Source of the DNA: Embleya hyalina | Lineage (GTDB): Bacteria; Actinomycetota; Actinomycetes; Streptomycetales; Streptomycetaceae | Direction of reading: 5' to 3' | Assembly: GCF_003967355.1 (NCBI RefSeq) | Contig: NZ_BIFH01000039.1 | Coordinates: forward strand, 96,787-160,786 | Length of the DNA: 64,000 nucleotides | Shown here: positions 16,992-24,579 of the stretch, piece by piece | Layout of the letters: each line of letters starts with the position of its first letter | How positions within the stretch are numbered: the stretch's first letter is position 1 | Made by a program: the position numbers and the translations under genes | Notes under the pieces: generated by a model | Database searches by the model: none | What the model was told of the DNA's origin: nothing | The model's input: the letters and a program-made list of their open reading frames with translations, nothing else

Positions 16992-19127
16992 TCAGCGGGG
17001 TGGGTTTTGTTCGGACCAGCGGCGGCCGAGTTCGGTGCGGAAGTCTTCGCCCCATTGGCTGTTGAGGAGGATTTCCTCGATCAGCGGGTTCGGGGAGCGG
17101 TCCCGGCGGTCGGAGAGCACGCAGATCGCGATCTGGCGCAGCACCCCCTTCGTGTCGGTCTTGGGGGCCAGCACCACCACGAGGAGTTGTTCGAGCAGCT
17201 TGCGGGTACGTTTCTCGCCCGCGCCGGCCGCCTCCAGACGGTCCCCGAACTGTTCGGCGTCCAGCACCGTTTCGCGCATCGCCCGCATGTCGTCCGGGTT
17301 CCACGCCTCGGGGGCGAGCTGGCGGCGGCGCTGTTCCAGGCGCGTGGTCAACCGGTCCGCGATCACCGGCAACACCCGCAGGTCGGCCAACCGCAGCGCG
17401 ACCGCGAGGGTGACGATGTTGTCGATCGCGGCGACCTCGGTCTTGGCCGCGCCGCCGCCGAGCGCCCGTTCGCGCAGCGTCGGTTTGTCCGGAAGGCGCT
17501 TGACCGCGCGCCGTATCTTGTTCACCTCGGTGTCCGGGATGCCGTATTCGGCCCACACGCTCCACGGCGCGTTCCCGGCGCTGGTCGGCGGCGCGCCCGG
17601 GGTCGGCGGGTTCTCGGGTCCGCCGACCGCGCCCGGCTCGGCGTCCGGGTCCGCGTCGAGGTCGTCGTCGGTGTGCGGCAGCGCGGGTATCGGCAGTTCG
17701 CCGCGCTCCTCCTCGAAGCCCGGCCACGGCCCGGTGAAGGCGTCCTCGATCTCCTCGAACACCGCGCCGTCGTCCGCGTACCAGGTCACATCCGCGGGCT
17801 CCGCGCTCGCGGCGGCCGGAGCCGAGTACGGAAGCGACGGCCGGGGCGGCGACACGGTCGACACGGCCCGGGGGGCCGAGGACCCCGCCGGGTAGGGGAA
17901 CGCCGGTTCCTCCTCGGCCGTGGACACCGTCACCACCCGGGGCTCCCGCTCGACCCGTGCCGCCGCACCACCCCGCCGGACCCGCTCCGCCGCGGCCACC
18001 AGCGCCTTCTCGGTCGCCAGTCCCCGATCCCGAACCGGCGCGGGCGCGGCCGTGGGCGCGGCGGCGACGGCGCGCGACGGCGCGGGCACCGACACCGGCG
18101 CGGGCTCGAACAGGGGCGCACGCGCGGGCGCGGGCGGCATCGGCGCGACCGCCGGCGCACCCGACCCGGCCCCCGAGCCCCGCCGACCCAACCGGGCGCA
18201 GATCTCCCGCGACCGCTCCTCCGCCCGCTCGTGCGGCAGCGGCCGCAGGTCGCGCATGCCCTCCAGGAGGCGGTGGATCCCCGGCCAGTCGGTGTCGGTG
18301 TAGCGGCTCACCAGCAGCGCCGCCGCGTGCGCGTGCACGTCCGAGCCGGCCTTGGGCTCCTCCCCCACGACCAACCGGTAGCGGCCGGCCCACGGCTGCG
18401 CGTCGCGCGGCCGGCGCGGCAGCACCACGAACCTCGGCTTGCCCGAGTGGTCCAGCGTCTCGAAGGTGGAGAACGTGAAGGACACCGGGACCAGCCACAG
18501 GAGCAGGTCGGACAACCCCCACAACATCGGCACCGGATCGATCCCCACGTCCGCCTGCCGGAACGAGAAGAACCGGCCCGGATGCCGCAGCACGGCGGCG
18601 ACCGCGACCTCGAGCAGATACGCCTGCTCGCGCGCGCGGCCGCGCAGCCGCTCGGCGTGCCCGTCCAGCGCGGCGGCCACGAAGTCCGGGGCCAGCGGCG
18701 CGAGTCCGTAGCCGCGCGGGATGTCCTCCAGGGCGGACTCCGCCGCCCACACGGCCTCCTGGGTGAGTACGAGCGCGGCATGCGGGCCCAGGTCGCGGCC
18801 GGGGTCGAGCAACACGCGCGCGTTGTTCCCGTCGACCACGTACTCGCGCCGGACCACCGCCGCGCCACGACCGGTGTGCACCAGCGCGACGCTGGTCACC
18901 GGCGCCCCGCGGTCCTCCGCGTCGACCGCCACATGCTCGCGCAACTCGTCGTGCCAGCCAAGCAGTTCGTCCCGGGATACGGAGGAGGCGATGGGCCCCA
19001 GGCCGCGCCCGCCGAGCAGGCTGTCGTCCTGGCGCCGGTAGACGATCTGGCGGTACCCGCCCGCCTCGGCCGCGGTCGGCGGCTGGTTCCCTCCCGGCTG
19101 CGCCGTGCGTGCCGTGCGTGCCGTCAT
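16992..19127 (-). CDS. GAP1-like protein, copy A (GTPase-associated system)
   Basis: A 711-residue cytosolic protein, last gene of the seven-gene operon. Residues about 25-310 are the module shared with the next two upstream genes: opening QIVYRRQDDSLLGGRGLGP, then DELLGWHDEL, RFFSFRQADVGIDPVPMLWGL and FTFSTFETLDHSGKPRFVVL. A 200-residue Pro/Ala-rich disordered linker follows (about 330-530). The C-terminal 180 residues are helical, with KTEVAAIDNIVTLAVALRLAD and RTRKLLEQLLVVVLAPKTD. The module looks like GAP1-N/GAP1-M of proteins associated with a partner GTPase. No catalytic site is seen. ATG 19127 is 2 nt after the previous stop. Confidence 0.75.
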   Translation of the reverse strand: MTARTARTAQPGGNQPPTAAEAGGYRQIVYRRQDDSLLGGRGLGPIASSVSRDELLGWHDELREHVAVDAEDRGAPVTSVALVHTGRGAAVVRREYVVDGNNARVLLDPGRDLGPHAALVLTQEAVWAAESALEDIPRGYGLAPLAPDFVAAALDGHAERLRGRAREQAYLLEVAVAAVLRHPGRFFSFRQADVGIDPVPMLWGLSDLLLWLVPVSFTFSTFETLDHSGKPRFVVLPRRPRDAQPWAGRYRLVVGEEPKAGSDVHAHAAALLVSRYTDTDWPGIHRLLEGMRDLRPLPHERAEERSREICARLGRRGSGAGSGAPAVAPMPPAPARAPLFEPAPVSVPAPSRAVAAAPTAAPAPVRDRGLATEKALVAAAERVRRGGAAARVEREPRVVTVSTAEEEPAFPYPAGSSAPRAVSTVSPPRPSLPYSAPAAASAEPADVTWYADDGAVFEEIEDAFTGPWPGFEEERGELPIPALPHTDDDLDADPDAEPGAVGGPENPPTPGAPPTSAGNAPWSVWAEYGIPDTEVNKIRRAVKRLPDKPTLRERALGGGAAKTEVAAIDNIVTLAVALRLADLRVLPVIADRLTTRLEQRRRQLAPEAWNPDDMRAMRETVLDAEQFGDRLEAAGAGEKRTRKLLEQLLVVVLAPKTDTKGVLRQIAICVLSDRRDRSPNPLIEEILLNSQWGEDFRTELGRRWSEQNPPR

Positions 19128-19129
19128 GG

Positions 19130-21241
19130 CTACGGTCCCGTCCTGTGCGGCATGGTCTGGAAGCTCTCCACGGTCAGTCGCCCCATCTCGAGCAGAAACG
19201 GCTCGCGATAGCGGGAGGAACACAGCACGTCGACGAGCACGTTCTGATAATCCGCCCACACCCGCAAGGACGTCCGAAGGGCCCAGACCGTGCCCGCGAC
19301 GTCGACGGCCAGCGTGGACAGCACGTCGGCGCCGAATCTGGGCCGCTTGACGTCGGTCACGGTGAGCCGGGCCAGCGTCTCCACCAGCCGACACAGCGTC
19401 TCCCTCGGGGCGCCGCAGCTGTCGAAGGTGTTGATGTCCTCGTGCAGCCGGCCGAGCACCGTCGCGTAGGTCTGCCTGGTGTGCCGTTCCGGCCGGCCGC
19501 CGTCGCCGTAGGCCGGATGCAGGAGCCGATCCAGCCGGTACACCACGGGGACCAGCAGCGGCGGCCGGGCGAGCAGCAGCGCGACCGCGAGCGAGGCGGG
19601 GTCGACCTGGATGAGGACGTCGCGGAACTCGTTCGTCTCGTGCCCGTTGCTCCGGGTCAGCAGCCCGTCGGCCACCTCCAGCGCGGTGTAGCCGTTGCGG
19701 GACGCGCCCAGGCGCTCCCACTCCCCCCGGTCCCACGTGCCGCGCGCGAGTCGGCCCGTCGGGCCGTTCGGGGGCAACACCGGACGGCTGCCCGAGCCGG
19801 ACTCGGGACGGGGGGCCGTGCCCGGCGGCGGGACGAGCCGATCCGGGCGGGGCGGGACCGGCGCGTCGCCGCCCACCGTCGGGCGATACGCCGGCATCGG
19901 TCCGGCCCGGTTCGCCTCGCCGCCCGCCCGCCACGCGTCGGCCGGCCCGGACCGCCCGAACTCCGGCGGCGCGGAACCCGACTGTCCGGGCCCGGGCGAC
20001 GACGGGCCCGGTCGCGCGTACCCCGGCGCGGCGCCCCGGCCGTACCGATCCCGCTCGGTATACCCACCGGGCTCGTCCGCGGCGTCCTGGTCGTCGTCCT
20101 CACTCCCGTTGATCCAGGTCTCCGTGTAGCCGTTCTCCCAACGCTCGGCGTCGGCCTGCGGCTCGCGCGCGCCGCTGCCCGCCGCCGGGCCGGGCGACGC
20201 CCCGGGCGGTACGGGCGGCGCCGGCGACGTCTGCGGGGCCCGCGGCGGCTCCGGCGTCCGGGGCTCCCGCGGCGCGACGGCGACCGCCGGTGTCAGCCGG
20301 GTCGCGTCCGATTCGAGCGCCAGCACCAGGTCGGCGACCTCCCGATACGACGCCCCGTCGGTGCCGATCGCCGTCTCGATCCGGGCCAGCAGCGCGTCCA
20401 CCTCGGCCCACGGGCGCGTGCAGTACAGCTGTACCAGCAGCCCGGCGGCGTCGCGGAACACGTCCTGCCCCGGCTGCGGTTCGGCGCGCGGGTCGATCCG
20501 CAGCCGGTTGGCCGGCTCCGGTGTGTTCGGCCAGCGCGGGACCAGGACGAAGCGCGGCTTCAGCGGCGCGTCGCTGGTCTCGTAGGTGGAGAAGGTCCAC
20601 ATCCCGGGCGCGATCGGCTGCGCCAGGTCGAACACGCCCCACAGCAGCGGCACCATGTCCGCGCCGACGTCGCTCTGATGCAGGGTGAAGGTGCGGTGAT
20701 GGTCGCGCAGCACGGCCGCGAGCACCACCTCTAGGAGTTCCGGCCGGGCCCGGGCCCGCTCGCGCAGTTGCCCGCGGATGGCCGGGTCGAACGCCTCCGG
20801 GCGGATCGTGGTGCCGCGCAGCGGTACGTTCTCGGGCACCTCCGCGAGCGGGGTCCTGGACCCCGTGAGCCCGCCGCCGCGCTCCTCGTGCAGCCACGCG
20901 GTGGCCAGCATCGTGTGGGCCCCGACGCTGAGTTCGGGGTCCACCAGGACGTGCGCGTCGGTTCCCGGTCGATTGCCGGCGTGGACCGCGGCCTCGCGCA
21001 GCACCAGCGCGTGCCGGTTCTCCAGACGTACCCGGCAAAAGCTCCAGGCGGGGGTCTCCGGCAGCGAGCGGTCCATCGAGACGTGCTGCTCCAAGCCGCC
21101 GTGCCAGTCCCGGAGTTCGTTCAGACCCAGCGACGTGGCGATCGGGCCCATCCCGCGACCGCCCAGGAGGTGGTCGTAGCTCCAGCGATAGACGATCTCG
21201 TCCAGTCGATCCTCTGTGCCGCCCACCCCGTCCGATGCCAT
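19130..21241 (-). CDS. GAP1-like protein, copy B (GTPase-associated system)
   Basis: A 703-residue paralogue of its neighbours. The N-terminal module runs from DEIVYRWSYDHLLGGRGMGP through ELRDWHGGLEQHV, RTFTLHQSDVGADMVPLLWG and MWTFSTYETSDAPLKPRFVL to about residue 290. A long low-complexity stretch rich in Pro, Gly, Arg and acidic residues (about 320-520) follows. The helical C-terminal part (ALEVADGLLTRSNG, RLHEDINTFDSCG, VWALRTSLRVWADYQNVLVD) is similar in length to, but diverged from, that of copy A. It begins one base after the GTPase gene's stop. Function inferred only from family and operon. Confidence 0.75.
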   Translation of the reverse strand: MASDGVGGTEDRLDEIVYRWSYDHLLGGRGMGPIATSLGLNELRDWHGGLEQHVSMDRSLPETPAWSFCRVRLENRHALVLREAAVHAGNRPGTDAHVLVDPELSVGAHTMLATAWLHEERGGGLTGSRTPLAEVPENVPLRGTTIRPEAFDPAIRGQLRERARARPELLEVVLAAVLRDHHRTFTLHQSDVGADMVPLLWGVFDLAQPIAPGMWTFSTYETSDAPLKPRFVLVPRWPNTPEPANRLRIDPRAEPQPGQDVFRDAAGLLVQLYCTRPWAEVDALLARIETAIGTDGASYREVADLVLALESDATRLTPAVAVAPREPRTPEPPRAPQTSPAPPVPPGASPGPAAGSGAREPQADAERWENGYTETWINGSEDDDQDAADEPGGYTERDRYGRGAAPGYARPGPSSPGPGQSGSAPPEFGRSGPADAWRAGGEANRAGPMPAYRPTVGGDAPVPPRPDRLVPPPGTAPRPESGSGSRPVLPPNGPTGRLARGTWDRGEWERLGASRNGYTALEVADGLLTRSNGHETNEFRDVLIQVDPASLAVALLLARPPLLVPVVYRLDRLLHPAYGDGGRPERHTRQTYATVLGRLHEDINTFDSCGAPRETLCRLVETLARLTVTDVKRPRFGADVLSTLAVDVAGTVWALRTSLRVWADYQNVLVDVLCSSRYREPFLLEMGRLTVESFQTMPHRTGP

Positions 21242-21242
21242 C

Positions 21243-23423
21243 TCACACCCCCACCCGCTCGATGTCGGCCTGATCGAGCATGCCGCACATCGCGAGGATG
21301 GACACCACCGGTTCGAGAACCCGGCGCGGCCGGATGCCGCCGGGGAAGTGCCCGTCCCGCTCGCGCGCGCCGGTCGCCGAGACGAAGTGCATGGTGCAGC
21401 GCCGGAATTCCTCGAACGGGCTGAGCCACGCGCCGGCGTCGTGCGCGTACAGGAACGAGTACACGTCGCGGCTCTCCGCGTCCGTGCGGGCCGGGTCGAC
21501 CACCCCGGGTCGGGGCGGCTGCGAGCCCAACCAGGCGTCCACGGGCGGCTCGAAGCGGATCAGGTCGGACTTGGTGACCGCGACGGCGACCGGTTGGTCG
21601 AGCAGGGCGGCCGTACGCGGCAACCGGTCCATCACCGCGGCGAAGGTGCGGTCGCCCCGGCGCAGGCCCGCGGTGTCCTCGCCGTCCCGGGTCAGCCGGC
21701 GCAACTCCGGCAGGTCGACCGCGACCACCGGGTCCACCACGAACACGAACGCGTCCGCGGCGGCCAGGAATTGCATCTCCCGGCCACCCCGGGCCAGGTC
21801 CTCGCCGCTGACGTCGAAGAAGGCGATCGGCCGGGTCCGCCCGCCCGTGCGCAGCAGCAGCGCGTCGGCGAACTGTACGAGGTTGCCCTGGTGGTTGACC
21901 GTGGTCCCGAGCATCTGTCCGCGCTGCAACAGGTCGACCCGGTCCCGCAGGTATTCCTGGTGGTGGCCGGCGTCCACCGGCACGTGCGTCACCCCGTACC
22001 GGCGCAGCCCGCCGGCGTCGATCTCGGCGATCATCGCGGCCAGCAGGTGGGTCTTGCCGGAGAGGCCGTCGCCGATCAGCCCGACCACCAGCGGCGGTTC
22101 GTGGATCATGTAGTTGGTCGGCAGGAAGTGCTCGCGCTCCTCGTCCCCCGTGGGGTTGGGGCAGCGCATGAAGGTGGTGATCATGCGGTCGTGCCGCTTG
22201 ACCGGGTCGGTGACCGTGCTCAGGTCGACCCGCTCGTAGCGCAGCCGCGCGTCGCGCTCGTAGAGGTCGTTCTCGTTCCAGCGGACCAGGTCCAGGCAGA
22301 AGGGGCAGCGCACCACGGGTCGATTCGCGTCGATGGGATCGCCCGTCGGGGCGCCGGCGGACGGGGTGACGACGGTGATCGTCTCGCTCGCCCCGCGCGT
22401 GGGCTCGCGGGTGTCGCGCGTTTCGGTCCGGCCGGCGGTCCCGGGCGGTGCGCCGACCGGCCCGGGTGCCTGGCCCACCGGCGGTTCCTCGCGCGGTCGG
22501 GTGGTCCGGGCCTCCTGACGGGTGCCGAGCGCGTCCAGCCGCTGCCGGATCGCGTTCACCCGGTCCGCCTCGGGCAGCGTGTGCACCTCGGTGGGTACGT
22601 TGAGCAGCCGGTGGAAGCCCGACCAGCCGGAGCCCACGTAGTGCCGGACGATCCGCCGGGCCAGTTCGCGGTGCGGGTCGAACGGCTCGCCGCGGCCGGT
22701 CAGATCGACCCGGACGCGCGGCCCGGGCGGACCGGACGGCGCCCGGGGCAGCGCGATGAAGCGCGGCGCCCCGTTGGGGTCGTCGACCGCGTCGTCGACC
22801 TCGAAGGTGGAGAACGTCCACGGTCCCGGAAGCAGCGCGGTGAGCAGGTGTTGCAGGCCCCACAGCAGCACGGTGGCGTCCTCGGCGCCGGCCGGCAGCA
22901 GGGCCAGCCGGGCCCGGGGGCGGCGCAGCACGGCGGCGACGAGCACTTCGAGCGGATCGGCCAGTCGGTGGGACTGCTCGTGCAGGTCGCCGGCGGCGAC
23001 CTCGAAGGCCGCGGCCAGGCGCTCGTCGGGCAGCGGTTTGAGGCCGTAGCCCGGCGGGACCCGGTCCAGGTCCAGCGCCCCGGGCGCGCGCCGCTCCAGC
23101 GAGCCCCACGCGAGCGCGTCGAACGGCGCGATCGAGTCCCGGGGGCCCACCAGTACGTGGGCGGAGTTGTTCAGCCGCTGGCGGCGCGCGTCGGCGGAGA
23201 ACTCCCGGCGGATCAGCGCCACTCCGAGCGGGGTGTCGAGCAGACACACGCTGGACGCCGGGCAGGCGGGGTCGCCGTAGTCCATGGTGACCGCCTCGGC
23301 CAGCCCGGTCCGGGTGTGCCAACCGAACACCTCGTCGCGACCCAGCGAGGTGGCGACCGGAACGATGCCGCGGCGCCCGAGCAGCCCGTCCGGGTCCCAG
23401 CGGTACACGATCTGATGCAACAT
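21243..23423 (-). CDS. GTPase with N-terminal GAP1-type module (DO-GTPase2-like)
   Basis: A 726-residue fusion. Residues 1-290 repeat the shared module (HQIVYRWDPDGLLGRRGIVP, WTFSTFEVDD, APRFIALPR). A Cys motif RCPFCLDLVRW near 370 with a later FMRCPNP may bind zinc. A P-loop GTPase domain follows: G1 GLIGDGLSGKTHLL (about 447-460), G3 FFDVSGEDLARGG (about 534), G4 VTKSDL (about 616) and a G5-like SATG. It fits the TRAFAC-type GTPases predicted in NTP-dependent conflict or signalling systems. It is the likely molecular switch of the operon, with copies A and B as associated proteins. Start ATG 23423. Confidence 0.8.
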   Translation of the reverse strand: MLHQIVYRWDPDGLLGRRGIVPVATSLGRDEVFGWHTRTGLAEAVTMDYGDPACPASSVCLLDTPLGVALIRREFSADARRQRLNNSAHVLVGPRDSIAPFDALAWGSLERRAPGALDLDRVPPGYGLKPLPDERLAAAFEVAAGDLHEQSHRLADPLEVLVAAVLRRPRARLALLPAGAEDATVLLWGLQHLLTALLPGPWTFSTFEVDDAVDDPNGAPRFIALPRAPSGPPGPRVRVDLTGRGEPFDPHRELARRIVRHYVGSGWSGFHRLLNVPTEVHTLPEADRVNAIRQRLDALGTRQEARTTRPREEPPVGQAPGPVGAPPGTAGRTETRDTREPTRGASETITVVTPSAGAPTGDPIDANRPVVRCPFCLDLVRWNENDLYERDARLRYERVDLSTVTDPVKRHDRMITTFMRCPNPTGDEEREHFLPTNYMIHEPPLVVGLIGDGLSGKTHLLAAMIAEIDAGGLRRYGVTHVPVDAGHHQEYLRDRVDLLQRGQMLGTTVNHQGNLVQFADALLLRTGGRTRPIAFFDVSGEDLARGGREMQFLAAADAFVFVVDPVVAVDLPELRRLTRDGEDTAGLRRGDRTFAAVMDRLPRTAALLDQPVAVAVTKSDLIRFEPPVDAWLGSQPPRPGVVDPARTDAESRDVYSFLYAHDAGAWLSPFEEFRRCTMHFVSATGARERDGHFPGGIRPRRVLEPVVSILAMCGMLDQADIERVGV

Positions 23424-23490
23424 CAGCCGACCTCACCTGCCGTCACGTTCGACTCATCCGATGCGCCCGGTCCGACCCGGCTCGTCGCGT

Positions 23491-24579
23491 TCACCCCATC
23501 CGGTCCTTCCCGAAGAGCCGGAACCGACCGGTCCTCGGCGGCTCACCGGGCCTGCCCGGCGGCTCCGGGGGCCTGGGCGGCAGCACCGGCGGCGGTCGGT
23601 CCCCGGTGCCCGCCCGGTGCGCCGGCTGCGGTTGACCGGGCAGCGGCATGCGCTGCCGTTTGCGTTCCATCGCCGCCTCGTAGCCGCGCCGCCCCTCGGC
23701 GAGCGGGTCGTACTGGGCGTGGCCCGCCACGTACGGGTCCGGTTCGCCGAGTCGGCGCAGCAGTTCGCCGGCGCCCGGCCGACGCACCGCGTCCGCCTCG
23801 AACACGCCCTGGAACAGGTCGAGCAGCAGGCCCTGGGTCTCCACGCCGACCGGAACGCGGCCCTGACGGATCGGGCGTCCGGTGGTGACGTGGTAGGCGA
23901 CCTGCGCGGCCGACCAGACGTCGTCGTGCGGATCGGCCGGTCCGGGCCCGCGCAGCGGCCCCGGTGCGGCCCACTGCGCGGTGCCCAGGCTGCTGCGCGG
24001 TTCGCCGGCGAGCGCCGCGTGCCCGAAGTCGACCACCTGGAGCCGGCGTTGCTCGCGCTGCCAGCGCACGCTGCTCGGGGTCAGGTCGCCGTGCACGACG
24101 CCGGCCGACTCGAGGTAGCGCACGGTACGGAAGATCGCCCGGCGGAACGCGTCCTGCTCCTCGCTGAGCAGCTTGCCCACCACGTCCTCGGCGGGCGGGC
24201 AGGGGCTCGCCTCCAGGAGCAGGAACGGCTCGACCCCGTCGAAGTCGTGTCCGGCCACCCGGACCAGCTCGCGCGGATACCCGGCGCCGCCGAAGGTGCG
24301 GACCAGGCGCAGCAGCACCCGGATCTCCGTCTCCAGGCTCGCCTCGGCGCCCACCCGGCGCCGCGGGTCCAGCCGCCCGAGCCGCTTCTGCACGAAGACG
24401 CTGCCGTCCTCCACGTCGCGCACGTCGCGGATCCGGAACGGCTGCCCGGGCGGGGTCGGCCGGTCCGGGCCGAACTCGACCCGACGTTCCACCGAGTAGC
24501 CCTCGGGGTCGGTGTAGCCGAGCTTGCCCTCGGCCGACGACTCGCCCGCCCGCCCCGCGCGCCCGCTCACGGCGCCCAT
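23491..24579 (-). CDS. Serine/threonine protein kinase-like protein
   Basis: A 362-residue soluble protein with a kinase fold over residues about 35-290. The catalytic loop is VVHGDLTPSSVRW (HGD instead of HRD, near 162), the metal-binding loop is VVDFGHAAL (DFG near 181), and the activation segment ends LGTAQWAAPGPL. A candidate ATP lysine is in SVFVQKRLG. No glycine-rich loop of normal form is obvious. The C-terminal 60 residues are Pro/Arg-rich. No membrane anchor, unlike typical PknB-type kinases. The start overlaps the upstream stop by 13 nt. It may phosphorylate operon partners. Activity is likely but the HGD variant leaves doubt. Confidence 0.8.
   Translation of the reverse strand: MGAVSGRAGRAGESSAEGKLGYTDPEGYSVERRVEFGPDRPTPPGQPFRIRDVRDVEDGSVFVQKRLGRLDPRRRVGAEASLETEIRVLLRLVRTFGGAGYPRELVRVAGHDFDGVEPFLLLEASPCPPAEDVVGKLLSEEQDAFRRAIFRTVRYLESAGVVHGDLTPSSVRWQREQRRLQVVDFGHAALAGEPRSSLGTAQWAAPGPLRGPGPADPHDDVWSAAQVAYHVTTGRPIRQGRVPVGVETQGLLLDLFQGVFEADAVRRPGAGELLRRLGEPDPYVAGHAQYDPLAEGRRGYEAAMERKRQRMPLPGQPQPAHRAGTGDRPPPVLPPRPPEPPGRPGEPPRTGRFRLFGKDRMG

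Noticed and set aside
19128..19934. Longer N-terminus (to 19934) for GAP1-like copy A
   Set aside because: It would overlap the whole C-terminal part of copy B; the shared IVYR module begins shortly after ATG 19127, two bases past the copy B stop.
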